Shown: one piece after another, positions 22,101 through 34,852 of the stretch | Layout of the letters: each line of letters starts with the position of its first letter | How positions within the stretch are numbered: the first letter of the stretch is position 1 | Assembly: GCA_002205965.3 (NCBI GenBank) | Contig: NADL03000750.1 | Location: 186,001-250,000 of the forward strand | Direction: 5' to 3' | Source: Kappaphycus alvarezii | Taxonomy: Eukaryota > Rhodophyta > Florideophyceae > Gigartinales > Solieriaceae | Length of the DNA: 64,000 nucleotides | Notes under the pieces: model-generated | What the model saw: the letters and a program-made list of their open reading frames with translations, nothing else | Database searches by the model: none | What the model was told of the DNA's origin: nothing | Translations under genes and position numbers: made by a program

Positions 22101-22930
22101 AAGTTTTGTTGTATAATGAGACACTAGTGTAGCAGCCATGACTCAAAAATGCCAATTACAAGCAAAGATGTATTGAATCTTAAAGACGGATCATTCACTT
22201 CCAATTTATTCTCTAGAATAAGATAATAATGTGTGTATTTATTACGACAGTGAATTTGGAAGCAAATTTCTTAATATCTACAGATAACCGCTGGAATCAG
22301 AATTTACATTTACGAAAGCACATTTGCACATGCGCATTTAAACGGGAACTATTTCATTGCCAAAATGTCTCCAACAAAGGCTTATCATTGGTTCTGGAGG
22401 GTGTTCTATACTGCAATTACTGAAAAGATACCTTCTTTCTCTGTAGATGAACGGCTTTATCGTCACAGAAGTATGCCTTTTTGTCATCGGATGGATTTTT
22501 TTACCTCTTATCATACTCATATACTCTTGGGATCTAATAATTTAGATCCCTAGCAAAATGACATATACAACTGTCTTCTTGTGGACTTGAACACACCTTT
22601 AATCCTTAATTTATACTCGAAAATTGCATTTTATTTAGCAACAGATGCTAATGTTGATGCTGCAAGAAGTCGATATGTATGGAAAAAAGGCCCTGTTAAG
22701 CGAAAAAATAGATCAAACGCCATGTAAATACGACCTAATACGCCGATTTTTGCTGTCAATTACTTTTAAAACACTCTCTAATTTCAATAGAAAGCCGATG
22801 AAACTGCAGTATGCAGTCTTGATTTCAAGTGAAGTCTCTAAACTTAAGGTCCATGGAAACACAGTGCGGGATTTCTGACCTCTAGTTTCCCATTCCCAAC
22901 CAGTGTAACATGTTCAAATCCACACAAGTC
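19149..22930. other. AT-rich DNA without a supported gene
   Basis: Many stops occur in all frames. A 115-codon plus ORF at 21365-21712 and others around 22229-22878 have no recognisable domains. No clear tandem repeats were noticed. Confidence 0.4.
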
Positions 22931-22935
22931 CTCCT

Positions 22936-23403
22936 CTATTGAGAATAATTTGAACTGGTATGCAGTTTTACAGTGTCCGCAAATCTACAAACTAGAGACA
23001 ATATTCTGTCGGGGGTTTTAGACTTCATATACTGGCTGAATTTAATTAATGAGACCAGTGCTTTGGAAAAGTTGCTCAAATATGTTTGTCCAAACATCTC
23101 CAATAGAATATATTTTGATTTAAACCATGTAGTAAAAATTGAACATCTATTTGTAAACTCAAATCTGCGTAAGAATATTAGACCTCCAAAAAGCTTTTGA
23201 ATTTCTGCAGCTGTTGCATGCCTATGTCCACCATTTCCTATTATCTGGTATTTAAATTCGGTAAATGTGGAAGGATAGACGGGGGAACCATGAAAAGGAG
23301 AAAACCATAACAAGTTCTTCTCACATCCTGTAAACTCTTGAATATTTATGTCCCCTTCTAGACCAAGTACTTTTTTATGGAGGCTATGCCTATTTACATT
23401 CAA
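22936..23403 (-). pseudogene. Possible piggyBac-like transposase fragment
   Basis: The 155-codon minus-strand frame contains ATAAEIQKLFGGLIFLRRFEF, then an aromatic-rich stretch and a KALVSLIKFSQ segment. This order resembles the start of the piggyBac-type DDE transposase domain, where a T-x-x-E-x-x-x-F-x-G-x-x-I-L block precedes an R-F...RFS block. The catalytic aspartates were not located downstream. The call rests on pattern resemblance only. Confidence 0.3.
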
Positions 23404-24400
23404 AGTTAATAATAGATTTTATCGTTCCAAAAGTTTTCCTGAACCTCTTTGCATACCTTTTCTACTCTGGCCATCAGATTGGCTCCTTGAGGATAATCTT
23501 CTGAATGATGAATATTCGGTGGCTCTGCTTCGACATCAGATTACTCGAGATGGTTCAGCAGTGCTTATTCTCCTTCAGAAGGTAATCATGTATTGATGTT
23601 GACAAGATTCAAGCTGCCACGTTTTGTTCTCTCTTGAATGGATCATACTATCGTGACCAAATCTTGACTTTTCCCGGTAGATGTGTCAGCGTAAATGCTG
23701 CCCAAGGTTCCGTTGACGCACTTGCCTCTTCAAAGAGAAAATAACGGCCCCATACACTCAGCTGCTGACGTCGGCAGTGTTGAACGAATTTTGACCGGGT
23801 TGCTGACGGTGGTCATTTATATTCACCATCTTTGGTTGAAATGTTTCGATGTGGAAAAACGCTTAGTTTGTTTAAGTAAACAGTCGAGGTATGATCTCTG
23901 ATGTTATGCACGGTTGATTATGTAGAAGTGCTATGCGATATAGTAAAAGCTAATGGTGTGATTATTTATTTTCCAGAAAAAATCTTACATACCGTGCAAG
24001 TGCAATTGTCCGCTGGACACCAGTCCAATAGACTACTGCCCTCTGCCGCAGTACCGTAAACATTTACCTTTAAGTAAGCCACCCCTTTCACCCAAAATAT
24101 TCCAGCTATCAGTATAATTAAGAAACCCCTAATCTTCTCTCTGGGAACCCACCTATGGCACAATGCGCAAAATCGCTTTAAGTGCATTTATGACATGAAG
24201 GAAAATTACATTATTTATGGAGGGCTCTCTCAATACCTGCGCCGAAGTGGATACTAAAACAGGGGCTGATCCCTCCTGTTCGTTCAGAACTATTCTAATA
24301 CGAGTACAAGCAGATTATTTCAAAAGAACTGAAACGAAATATGAATAAGGACACGAGATGTCATAAGACGCCGAAAGTTTAAACTTTTATTGTTTAAGTT

Positions 24401-24776
24401 CTATTGCCACGTCGCGTCCCATTTATGCTCAACTACTGGAATTAGACGCCTTGGAATAGAATCATAAAGGCCGCGAATATATTCTTCATCCAAACTCTCC
24501 CAAACGTCCAGTATAGCACCGTCCAAATCCTTCACAGTATTAGACTTCTTCCCGTCCTGATAAAAACGACGTACCGTTAAGCTCTGCACAATTTTTATAA
24601 AGGCTAGGTCCACGGACTTTAAAGGTTAGTAAAATAATTGGACATTGTGGTCTTGGAGACACTTCATAGTATAGTTTGACCGCTGCGCAGCGGCCCCATC
24701 TTGCTGAGAAGTCCAGTTTCCCCCCAACTTTTCTGCTCTAAATGGTACAAACTCCTCTAGAAATTGGCAGTAAGAT
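24401..24776 (-). pseudogene. Tc1/mariner transposase, C-terminal fragment
   Basis: The minus-strand frame has a decayed GNWTSQQDGAAAQRS segment (the family's W-x-F-Q-Q-D-N-A-x-x-H block) near 24720. It continues through a stop to DVWESLDEEYIRGLYDSIPRR, the hallmark C-terminus of Tc1-like transposases, ending at 24401. The N-terminal half is missing. The fragment is cut exactly where the copia-1 5' LTR begins (24777), so the copia element probably landed in it or the remainder was deleted. Confidence 0.65.
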
Positions 24777-25114
24777 TGTTAGGTTTATATGCAAATTGAA
24801 CGAAACATACAGGTTGGTCATTTAGACATGAACGCACATGCATTTGGTCACAGCGAGGCATTACAATTATCAAATGCATATTCCTCACAACATTTTTTGT
24901 GTGCAGGTGATTACCTCAGCAATAATGTAGAGCTAGTGATTTAGAACTGTATATATGTGGGTTGAGCTATCCAAAATCACTGAACTAAAAATAAGTAGTG
25001 AGTACGAAATACTTGGCCGAACATCTAAGTTCTGCCAATGCCGAGACTAAAACCTTGACTGTGATATAGTTTGTACCTGGTTTAGCCATCGATCTCGATC
25101 AACCCATACCATAA
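24777..25114 (+). repeat. copia-1 5' LTR
   Basis: This starts TGTTAGGTTTA and ends ...CCATACCATAA. It aligns along its length with 28490-28827. It contains ACTGTATATATGTGGG as a probable promoter TATA. Confidence 0.9.
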
Positions 25115-25126
25115 TACCCACAGATT

Positions 25127-25698
25127 ATGGATCCAGAACCCATGATGAACAACATAAGATATACCATTGAAAAGTTAACGGAGAAGAACTAATTCATGTG
25201 GGGGTTGTAGTTAAGCATTATTTTTAATCTCGTGATTTGTGGCGCTTTGTTGAAAGAGGCCTTGATTTCCAAACGGAGATTAAAGAATATGATGTGTGGG
25301 ATGTTTTTTTAAAGAAAAATAAAGAGCATAGGCTACAGCAACAGTGCCTGGTCTAATTTTTACTGAATGCTGATTCTTAATATTTGCCTTCATTAGCAAG
25401 GAAAAGGGATCCGAAAGAGGTATGGGATGCTCTAGAGAGCTTGCAGAGAAGAAAGTCTGCAACTAGTCAGTATACTTTGAGAACGAAATTATTCAGACTC
25501 CGTATGAAGGAGGGTCAGTCGATTAGTTCATACATTGAAGAAATATTTGAAGTTGAAAATGATCTAGCATTAAATGGCTATGAACTAGAGTCGAACAACA
25601 AAACGCTTGCTCTTATACAAGACTTGGGGAAGAATTATGAAGTAACCAAAGCCGTGCTTCAGAATAGTAGGCATTCAGTATCTAGGAGGCTCTACTAA
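25127..25698 (+). pseudogene. copia-1 Gag
   Basis: An ATG 13 bp inside the 5' LTR starts a broken N-terminal part (an E-K-L-x-E-K-N-x-F-M-W pattern typical of copia Gag). A clean frame at 25384-25698 then holds the UBN2 core, with KEVWDALESLQRRKSATSQY, TLRTKLFRLRMKEGQSISSY and LALIQDLGKNYE. It would form the capsid, but frameshifts in the N-terminal part prevent expression as one protein. Confidence 0.75.
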
Positions 25699-26720
25699 GA
25701 TGATTGTTGGACATGGTACTAGCACTGTCATGATCGGAAGTTGTGAAAGACATGAAATATGTGAGCTGGGAGGGGCTGTTGCTATTAAGGCCAAATTTTT
25801 CATGCTTAATGAAGGGTCAAATGACGACTTGAAGTTGATGCACAGAGAATATTATAACACAAATACAAATGATATAAAAAATGATACGTCATAATGTGAC
25901 AGAGGGCTTTAATAAGGTCAAGAATGTAAATCAAGTGTGTTTCTTGAATGCTGTGATTGGAAACAGTATGCCGTATCACACCCCCGTCGTGAAAAAATAC
26001 CAAGAGAATTCTTCTAACTAAGTTATTCTGATATCGTAGAACCCACCAGAGTAGAATCGCTTGGTGTATCGAAATATATTATAGGTTTCCTTGATGATGG
26101 TAGTGATCCATCGTGGGTAGTATTCCTACAAGACTGAACAAGTTCAGAAGCACCGAAAGCTTTGTAGTCTCTATTTCATGTTTTACAGAACATAAATAAG
26201 AAAAATATCAAGTACGCCCGGACTGATGGTGCAAAGGAATACTTATCCAGGGAGCTGGAAACATTTATAATAGAAAGGGCATTGCGAATGAACCAACTCC
26301 ACACATACCCGAATCACACGGGAGAGCAGAGATAATTAAGAGATCACTGGTTGAAGGAACCAAGACTATTTTGTCAGAACTGAAAACTATTTATAATCTA
26401 GAGGATTGTGAAATTTTATGGGTTGAAGTCGTACCTATAGTGAACTAGGTCAGGAACCGAGCTCTTACGAAGTCGACCCATAAATCATTTGGATACATGA
26501 CACCTCATCAGATTGTATATGACACTAAACCAGACGTCTCAAATCTACGTATTTTTGGATCAAAAGTGAAAATTAAGAAACCTAAGCCGTATATACAAAT
26601 CTATTTTGATATTCGCACATGAGATGAAATCCATGTCGGTTATGCCGCTGAGTCTTTATACAGAATTTATGTACCGAATGATAGTAAGGTAATTGTATCA
26701 AGGGATGTAGTCTTTATCGA
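25699..26720 (+). pseudogene. copia-1 protease tail, pre-integrase and integrase
   Basis: The ORF 25700-25894 carries the end of the protease region and the pre-integrase HRE/DDLKLMHRE block. From 26215 the integrase core can be read across frames: an ARTDGAKEYLS block with a catalytic aspartate, an E-S-H-G-R-A-E block with the glutamate near 26310-26330, and a C-terminal FGYMTPHQIVYDTKPDVSNL segment. Stops break it repeatedly. Confidence 0.7.
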
Positions 26721-27059
26721 AAATATGGTCTCATCGCCTGTTAATGGTGTCAATTTTGGTTTAATTGATGGGTTAGAAACCTCAGACGGTGAAGATGATA
26801 GTCACAGTCAACTTGACGACAAGTACTGTAATGATTTAGATTCAATTTTGGATGTACGGAAGCTCATACAAGAGAATGAAGATATGTTAACGCATATTCC
26901 AGTCGGTGCAAAACGAAAAGGTAAGTGACAAAACAGATGGCCATACGACAGTATGCTCGCTTCTTTCGTTACAGAAGAGATTAATAAGAATTCAGAGCAA
27001 AAGACACATTTTAGTTTACATGAAGCAGTGAGTGGCTCATATAAAAAGGATTGGATAGA

Positions 27060-28016
27060 TGGAATTTAAACATAAATGATCCCACTAATTGAATATGATG
27101 TGTTTGAAGTGGTCGAGCTGCCAAAAAATAAGAAACACATTCGAGCTAAGTGATTTTTTTGTTTTAAATACCGATGATAATGGTACTATTCTAAGACATA
27201 AGGCACGGCTTGTAGAGAAAGGTTTTTCCTGGATTCATGGTATTGACTATTTTGAAGTGTTCGGTCCAGTAACTAAGTTCACCACTGTACGATTTTTATT
27301 TGGGATTGTTGCTGTACACGATATGGAGATTGAACAAATAGATATCAAAAAATCCTTTCAAAACGGTGAACTTGGGAAAGAAATATATCTGGATCTGCCC
27401 ACTCTACCAGTTGAACAAAAGAAGCAGTCTAATTACAAATCTTGGTAGGGCAAAACGTGGAGTTTAAAGAGAAGTATATATGGCTTACGGAAGGAATCGA
27501 GAGCTTTAGGTATTAAGTTCCATAGGGTAATATTACACGTCTAATTCACGAAGTCTACGGCTGACCCATGCCTTTACTTCAAGAAATTGGATGGACTTTA
27601 TGTGTATGCCATTATGTATGTAGATGACATACTGATATCATCGAAAAGCATTAAGGTATGTCAGGATGTGAAGGCCATATTAAAACGGCATTTTTCAATC
27701 AGAGACTTGAAGGCAGCAAAGTATTTCCCTGTGTCGCCATTTTTGGGAATAGAAAGAACCGGACTATAAGAATTGCCCAAAAGCAATATATACTTAATGT
27801 TCTAGAGAAATTTGGTATGGGTTCTTCTAAAGGGACCAATACAGCAATGCTTGCGAGGTCAAATCTTTACTATAATGATGAAAGCAGAAACGAAATGAGA
27901 TTTCCATACTGCCAGCTCGTCGTTTGTCTCATGTACTTGGCGGTGACAACACGGCCAGACATTATATATACAGTTGGAGTACTGGAGAGATACTACAGTT
28001 TGAATCTGTCATAGAC
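27060..28016 (+). pseudogene. copia-1 reverse transcriptase
   Basis: Frames 27089-27448, 27587-27769 and 27658-28014 carry the copia RT blocks in order: KARLVEKGFSWIHGIDYFEVF, then IEQIDIKKSFQNGEL with the first catalytic Asp, then IMYVDDILISSK with an intact YVDD, then PYCQLVVCLMYLAVTTRPDI. Two frameshifts and stops inactivate it. Confidence 0.85.
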
Positions 28017-28019
28017 ATA

Positions 28020-28280
28020 TTCACAGATTCTGATTAGGCTGGTAACAAGTCGAGTAAATCAACCAGCAGCTACGTGTTTCGTGTTTATGGAGGAGCTTTT
28101 TCATGGAAGTCAAAGGTTCATACTGTTGTTGCTGCGTCTACTACTGAAGCTGAATATATAGCTCAAGCATTTGCAAAATGGGAGGCTATTTGGATTAAAA
28201 AGCTTTGTGTTGATTTTCAAGTTACTCTACAATCGATTGCTACCTATGCTGATAATATGATAGCAATTAAGCTTGCTTAA
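28020..28280 (+). pseudogene. copia-1 RNase H
   Basis: The frame includes SWKSKVHTVVAASTTEAEYIA, the copia RNase H segment with the catalytic Glu, followed by the ADNMIAIKLA block with the active-site Asp. A short decayed tail reaches the 3' LTR. Confidence 0.8.
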
Positions 28281-28489
28281 TAATCGCCTAATACAGAAAA
28301 GAGTAAGCTCATAGATGTCTTTTACCATTTTATACGCAACTATGTGAATAAGGGGGAATCGTCCTGAAACACATACCTACAGAATCGATGATCGCTGATT
28401 GTATGAAAAAGCCATTAGAAAGATTCAATCTTCAAAGATGTACAAGCAAAATGGAAATTTCAGGATACAGTGACAATCCTGAGATAAAA

Positions 28490-28827
28490 TGTTAGGTTTA
28501 CATGCAACTGCATGAAGCATACGGGTTGGTCATTTAGACATGAACGCACATGTATTTGGTCACAGAGAGGCATTACCAATATCAAATCGCATCGTCCTCA
28601 CAACATTTGTTGTAGGCAGGTGATTACCTCAGCAATAATGTAGATCTAGTGATTTAGAACTGTATATATGTGGGTTGATCTCTCCAAAATCACTGAACTA
28701 AAAATAAGTAACGTGTACTAAATACTTGGTCTAACATCTAAGTTCTACCAAAGCCGAGACTAAAACCTTGACTGTGATGCACTTTGTACCTGGTTTAGCC
28801 ATCGATCTCGATCAACCCGTACCATAA
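28490..28827 (+). repeat. copia-1 3' LTR
   Basis: This is the same length and order as the 5' LTR, with scattered substitutions and small indels. It begins TGTTAGGTTTA directly after an AAAA stretch. Confidence 0.9.
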
Positions 28828-30160
28828 AACTCAATACGAAATCGAGTCCACTGAGCCTTCTAAATTGAATAGAAACGAAAAGCCGCTATAAGAAATTGCT
28901 CCCAAAAGCACAAACCAATCCAAAACTTATCCTCTCTCCCTATATTTTTGCTAATAGCCTACCAGACCATCGGATCCATCTAAAATAAACTCCTTCTCGT
29001 TTTAAAACTCCCTTACTTGCCAAAGTTGAGGTCAGTCTTGCACAATTTCTTTTTACTAGCTCGTTGAAAGACTTTTACACAATTAAAGCATTGCAGGACG
29101 CCTCAAAATCTTCTTATAACTCAAAAGCAGTGAATTTTTTAAACGAAACTGGACGATACGAATTATAAGACGTAATTACAGACCCACGCTAAGCTGACAT
29201 GCCGTTCCTCAAACTCGATGTCTATGTTGAGAGGCGTCTCCATTGTCCCTTACAGTGGACTTTTTACGTTTCGCGACGATTTTGGGGGATTTACAGCCTT
29301 TTCACGCTTCAAAAAGCCTTGAACTTCGCCTTTAGACCCTTTCATTTCCTTTAGGTCTCTCTTATATGCGCGCACATTAAATGTGAAGAGCAACTATTTG
29401 CCCTTCCTCAACTTGAGAAAGGAGTCCAAATTTTGAAATTAGTTTACTTCGGAGCATTTTGGTGCTGTTTGCTTTCTCTTTCTCGCTGTGGGGCAATTGA
29501 ATCACATTGACATGGCCTGAAGGTGGGGTAAATGACTATGCGTTTCGATTTTTTTAATTGATTCTTCAATACTGTTCGTCTATAGGCTACAGGTCATTTA
29601 GGATTTCGTGGACTTCCCTGACTTTCGTTCAATTTGTCAAAAAAATCTTCGAATGCATTGATTTAGCCGTAAATATGTGTTAATATACGGTTTCAGCTCC
29701 TCAAAATACTCTATACTGTCATGTTTAAGTACTATTCAAGTTAATTTTCTACAGTTAACTTTATGCGCCTCCAAGTCTGTGTACTTATACTAAGTTCGCG
29801 TACTGTACAGTACAGATCTTCCAACTTTCCACAAGCTGCCGCGCACCTTTGGGCTTTGTAGTTGTTGTATGTCAGAACTTCCCCATACTTGGAGCACAAA
29901 GCGCTGTTCTTGATGACTTTTTTGGAGTTATGATTTTTCTTCGATTTTGATGTCGTGTGATAAACAAAAAAAATTGTGGACAGGCGCTTTAACGCGACCA
30001 AAGATTCCTTTATTTTTCGTTTTTGAGTTTTATTTGCGGATCAGGTAGTGAAAAGATTCACCTTACGTTACTCAAGTTTTACGTAGCACCATCATAACTG
30101 CATATTCACGCATGTGCCTATAGAATATGTGAGAATTGTGTAGTGAGCTCTATTTGAAAC
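28828..30160. other. No supported gene
   Basis: AT-rich intergenic DNA. A minus-strand 86-codon opening at 29741-30001 is unassigned. A GTACTGTACAGTACAG word occurs near 29800. Confidence 0.4.
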
Positions 30161-30164
30161 GAAG

Positions 30165-30311
30165 GATGAACAAATGCGGAAAGGAGAGTGGTATAGGTAA
30201 GAACTCGAGGAGGATAGAAAGAACGCAAATGGCGGGTTGGACGTTCGAATTATGTAGGCTCCACCCATTTGCATTTCGTATCATCGTTTCACACATTGGA
30301 TCTTTGATCCA
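30165..30311 (-). repeat. Fragment similar to the copia-2 LTR
   Basis: The block CCACCCATTTGCATTTCGT and flanking CACACATTxGATCTTTGATC match 37036-37183 in the same orientation. Only about 100-150 bp align, so it is a partial LTR or solo fragment about 7 kb from the other copy. Confidence 0.6.
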
Positions 30312-30440
30312 TTCTTATGAAAAGTTTCAAACTAATCGGCGATTTGACCAGTCGTCGGTCGCATACGTCGGTACCCAGTAGCTAGTCTCAAGGTTATCCC
30401 GTCCAATGACCAATCCGCTTATAATTTGACTACATGTAAG

Positions 30441-32160
30441 GGCACACCAAGAGCAAATTAACAGGACGCAGTTCCTTGTCTATGACTGTAGCCCTCATCA
30501 GAGTAATCAGTAGGTGTTTGGATACCGCATCTTTGTAAACAAGACATGAGACAAATATTTTGGCTTTCAGTGTCCGGAATTTTGAGACATTGACCTCCCA
30601 TTACAAACAAATATAAGTATTGTACCCTTTTCGATCTTTGTAATACATAAGACTTGCTGAGCACGCTTAGCTCATCCTAAATTCGATTGGCAAACACAGC
30701 GGCGTTACAACCGAAGCATTTCTCGATCTTTTCATTTCCGATTGGTAGTTACGGCTAGTGTACCCTATATAAATCAATTTTTGTCAAGACACTGTACCCA
30801 CTCGAGTTTAAACCCTGCTGAGATTCCAGGTCTGCCAAAAGTATAGAAGGACATCATGTGATCATGTGCAGCACATGCTCCTGTCAGGGTGGATTTTTTT
30901 ATTGGTCTTTGCAATTCCTTTCAGTAGGATGGTATATATGTCTGCCAATTTGATTTGCACTCTAGGGAGCATAGGCTTACGTCTCTCCAGACGTCGTATA
31001 AAACATTTCTTTGCCATGTTGATCCTCGCTGCTGCGTCTGGCGTTGGTAGCCCCATTGTCCTTTAACGAGCATTGAGAGTTGAGATGTAGTTTGCGGCGG
31101 ACCGTGAACCAAACGTTTCCCTCCTCATAAGGTCACCCAATGTAGGCAATTACATCGAATTTCTTTGCATCGTACGCGTTTTTAGAGTCTTCATCGCAGA
31201 AGCGTAAAAATTTAGCCCACTTCGGATCATAGGACCTGCGAATGGTAACCTCCCATCCTGGCAGCCCCAAACCACATCCCTAAGTGAGAGACTTACATTT
31301 TTATCCACTTCCGCCAAGAGACGGATGATGATGCCTCTTCCGAGCTTGTAAACATACTGTTCCGTCTGAAGTGAGCACAGGCCACAGTCCATTGCTATAT
31401 ACCGGGCTTGCCCGTCTGCCTGATTTTGAGAATATGGACCGTGGTCGACAATAGCACTGTCTGCCACGGTCTCCTCGGCCAATATGGAGCACCATGATCC
31501 CTTTGAATTTTTCCCTTATTGCCGTGTAGATCGCTACCGGTATCAGCTCAGAGTCTGTTCTGACAAACAGTTCGTTTGTCCAGATGTTGTTGTAACCTGT
31601 TTCCAAAACCATAACCTATCGGCTTTCTGCCATTACCTGTGTTGTTTGGGGGTAGTAGTCAATCTTTCTTCTCCTCTTGGAGAGTCTGTCTGCATAGAGT
31701 TTTACCGCACTTAGTATGTATCTGATTTCCAGCGATAAACCCTACCTCCATAATTCGGCATGTAGCTTCCTGATTCCCTGCATTAGAAATTTGGACTTTT
31801 ACACCATTTTGTTCACAGTGTACATCTTACACGTGTATTCGATATATAATATGACCACTTTTCTCCTTTGCAAAGATAGGAAGCGGCGAAATTGATTCAG
31901 AGACTCGCTAACTGATCGGAGTTCTTTTTATGTAATGTGATAATGCTTCCTTACCTCCGGGTACCAGTAGCCTGACAACTCGAAATCCCCAGGGTTTGCT
32001 AACGCCAAGTTTACTTTCCTTACATTTGCTCCACAGGTCCATGGCGATGCTTCGGGTTGCACAGTAGCTACAACTTGGTATTGTGACCAGTGTTTGTCCT
32101 GTGCATCAATTTGGCCCTCTGATTGATTTCCACGATAGAACAGCATTTACAGCGGGACCC
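30441..32160 (-). other. Cluster of unassigned minus-strand openings
   Basis: Openings at 30458-30664, 30862-31112, 31150-31482, 31301-31612 and 31928-32146 share orientation and could be the remains of one gene or transposon with several frameshifts or introns. I compared them mentally with Tc1, Harbinger and copia motifs and found no convincing match. Confidence 0.25.
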
Positions 32161-33009
32161 TTCACCGTCATTCGTCGGAATCTTGCCTCAGACAACGATT
32201 AATATACTCCTTTCAGTTAAAAGGACGTGTCCGTAACGGTTAAGCTTAAACTATGGCATACGCACCGCAATTTCGTAAAACGAAATTGAAAAACGTAGTC
32301 TCCATCTTGGACCTCTTGCTCCTCCGGGTCAGATTTCTTCCTTTATTTACTTTTGTTAGCCCCAAGTAATCGATATCACGTACCTCCCAGGTGTCAAAAT
32401 ATTCTCACCACACATATTATTCGTGTGCACTCAGTGCTCCCCCTGTGCTTTCATCTTATCATAAAACTGTCGCATCAGGAGTGGTCTCAACACCCCTCCT
32501 CGGCAATTTTGCAGCTCGCAACTGCCGCTAAACTCTAGTGTCAATAAACGTATCTACTATTCGAGCTCTCGTCTCGGTAACGGTGCCTTTATTTCTGTTT
32601 GCCACTCGGCCTCTGTACCATACGCATCAAATTAAACCCAAGACTGGTTACTGGCGTTCTAAATTTTTCTAATGTTGAATGATCCAAAAACGGCGCTAGC
32701 AATGAGCATCTAAAGAGAAAAAAACACGCTAATAGAAGGGATGAAGAGCTTGACCATTACGAGAGGCAGAACTCAACTTTAGGCCAATGACCCCAGCGAA
32801 TTGAGCACCTCGTAGCAATGTACGCAAGAGGATTGCTTCTTAATTACTCAGCTCTTGGAACACTCTTAGTTAATTATTCCATGAATAAGCGCAAGATATA
32901 ACGGAAAGATATTTTTGTCACTCCTAACCGACAACCGAAGAAAGACTCATTATCGAGTTCACCTCGGCTCATTAGTACATTAATTTTGCTCGATACTTCT
33001 TTAATAAGT

Positions 33010-33180
33010 CAATGTTAACAATTTTTGTCAAACGTTCCGCAAGCTGACCCTTTTTGTTGATGCAAATAATTCTAAGCAACTTTTGCTTGATAAGATCACG
33101 ACGTGATGAAACTTACCGACAATGTGCTTCGCCTTCGCGTTTGTATAGTCGAGCCACGCAATCACTAAAGCCACCGTTTT
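33010..33180 (-). pseudogene. copia-2 RNase H C-terminal tail
   Basis: On the minus strand a KHIVGKFHHV block is followed, after one frameshift, by RDLIKQKLLRIICINKKGQL and AERLTKIV. This is the usual KHI.xxxYHxxRE...QLADILTK ending of copia polyproteins. Confidence 0.65.
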
Positions 33181-33839
33181 GTCAACGAACATTACTGCTG
33201 TTGCAAGCGTTTCGCGATTATCTTAAACATTAGATCGGGAAACTTCCGAAAGTAGCCTTCTCATCCACATGAGTTCTTTTCCGCACATCAACATGGATAT
33301 TTACTCTACTTCGGCAGAAGAGAGAGGTAAAATATCTTGCCTTTGACTTTTTCAGTCAATGGGTCTTGCATTACGAAGAATGACGAAGGCAGATGTGGAC
33401 GAGTTTCCTTATCACCAGCTCAGTCCGAGTCTGCTTATCATGTAAATTACGACGCACACTTCGGATGACATGCCGAATATACTTGATCCCGAGTTATCTT
33501 GTCCCGAAAACATAGAGAAAGGATTCGGTTAGCCATTTCCAAATGCCATCGTGCTGGAGCGTATATCTGTAGTGCTAAGGCACCAATCGTAGAGGCCAAA
33601 TCAGGAAGAGTGTAAACGATGATTGTGTGATATATCCTGTGCCCCGAAAAAGACAGATGTTTCTTGTATGTCTTACTTAGACCAATGTCTGCAATAGTTG
33701 GAAGTGGAGTCCATAATCCGTTAGCCTGGCTCAGTCAATGTTTCGCCAAGAATTTCTTAGCGTAGTGAGCCTGCGTTATCTTAGTTTAATCTGGATCTCA
33801 GCTTACTTTTTCTCCTATAAAATCCATTAACACACTGAA

Positions 33840-34130
33840 GAGCTTGACGTCAATGTTTCGCGAAGTTGAGATTGGATTTCATCAGTTATTTGTTTAGAAT
33901 TCGAGAAGAATGCCATGTAGTCCACTAAACAATAAGCGTTAGGAAGAATTTACGTCTTTCTTTCTTTATTAGTATTCTTGCGTCTGGGGTTGATTTTGTA
34001 AAGTTCGAACTTAAGATCATTTTCACAAGGAAAAAACCATAGATTTGTCTTGCTTGACGTATGCCATACATTGATTTCCTTAGCCTGAAAGCAAGACCGG
34101 GCTTTTCGGGTACGCCTGAAGATTACATGG
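33840..34130 (-). pseudogene. copia-2 reverse transcriptase fragment
   Basis: LRKSMYGIRQARQIYGFF on the minus strand near 34090-34040 corresponds to the copia L-x-K-S-L-Y-G-L-K-Q-A-x-R-x-W block. The rest is broken by stops, and the YVDD segment could not be located. Confidence 0.6.
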
Positions 34131-34299
34131 GCTGCTCAATGATTGCTTCCATATCGATGTCGGCGTAGAGTTATGCATTACAGACGTCCCCTCCTTCGAT
34201 GACAATGTCTTCCGCAGCTGCTATAGCTAACAAACATTAGGAGTGCGTCGTGAGACGCAACAGGTGCTTTTGTTGTAAAATAAATGGGATAGGCAGATC

Positions 34300-34850
34300 C
34301 AAATGATAATAAATAGTTCCAACTTGAATAAATATATAATTGCCGCAATTGGACTTAGAATGAATAATGAATAAAAAACAAATTTAATGATAGGTGATCG
34401 AGGGGAATATTACGGTAGCCCAAGGATGAAAAAATATTTCTAGCAACCTAGACTACTTATACTATACACCAGGGGGAACCTGCTAAAAAATCAGGTGAGC
34501 CGTTCAGTAGTTTTGGTAGACATAAATCAGGCTCAGCAATAATTATTGTAGTATTTTCCAGGTAAGCAATTATCCAGATAATAATTTGTTGGTAGCAGAA
34601 ATGCAATAATTATAGCCTGTATAATATAAAAACCCAACTGTGGGACATAAAAATTATTTCACACTGAATTCAGCATAAAATAGCGCCAGTGTATATAGAT
34701 AAAATTATTCCTTGATGATTCACAATAAACATAAATTGTGGGACTCAATAAAAATATTGTTCAGCAATTCAGCATCACTGTAGGACATCGAGATAGAGAT
34801 TAAAATATTTGGTCAATTTTCACATTTGTTCTGTCGAGATCCGATCCAGA
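34300..34850. other. AT-rich insertion inside copia-2
   Basis: TGTGGGAC(A/T) followed by ATAAAAAT and CAGCAT stretches recurs twice (about 34635-34690 and 34735-34800), suggesting a weak internal duplication. No coding signal is present. Confidence 0.4.
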
Positions 34851-34852
34851 AA

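Larger units (their letters stand above)
24777..28827 (+). mobile_element. Ty1/copia LTR retrotransposon copia-1, complete layout but degenerate
   Basis: Two LTRs of about 338 bp bound Gag, protease remnant, pre-integrase, integrase, reverse transcriptase and RNase H in the copia order (integrase before RT). Multiple stops and frameshifts break the polyprotein. LTRs begin TGTTAGG. No clean target-site duplication was found at the ends. LTR divergence of roughly 10% by eye indicates an old insertion. Confidence 0.9.

Noticed and set aside
31150-31612. Tc1/mariner or Harbinger transposase at 31 kb
   Set aside because: The catalytic blocks could not be lined up. Only vague hydrophobic resemblances were found.
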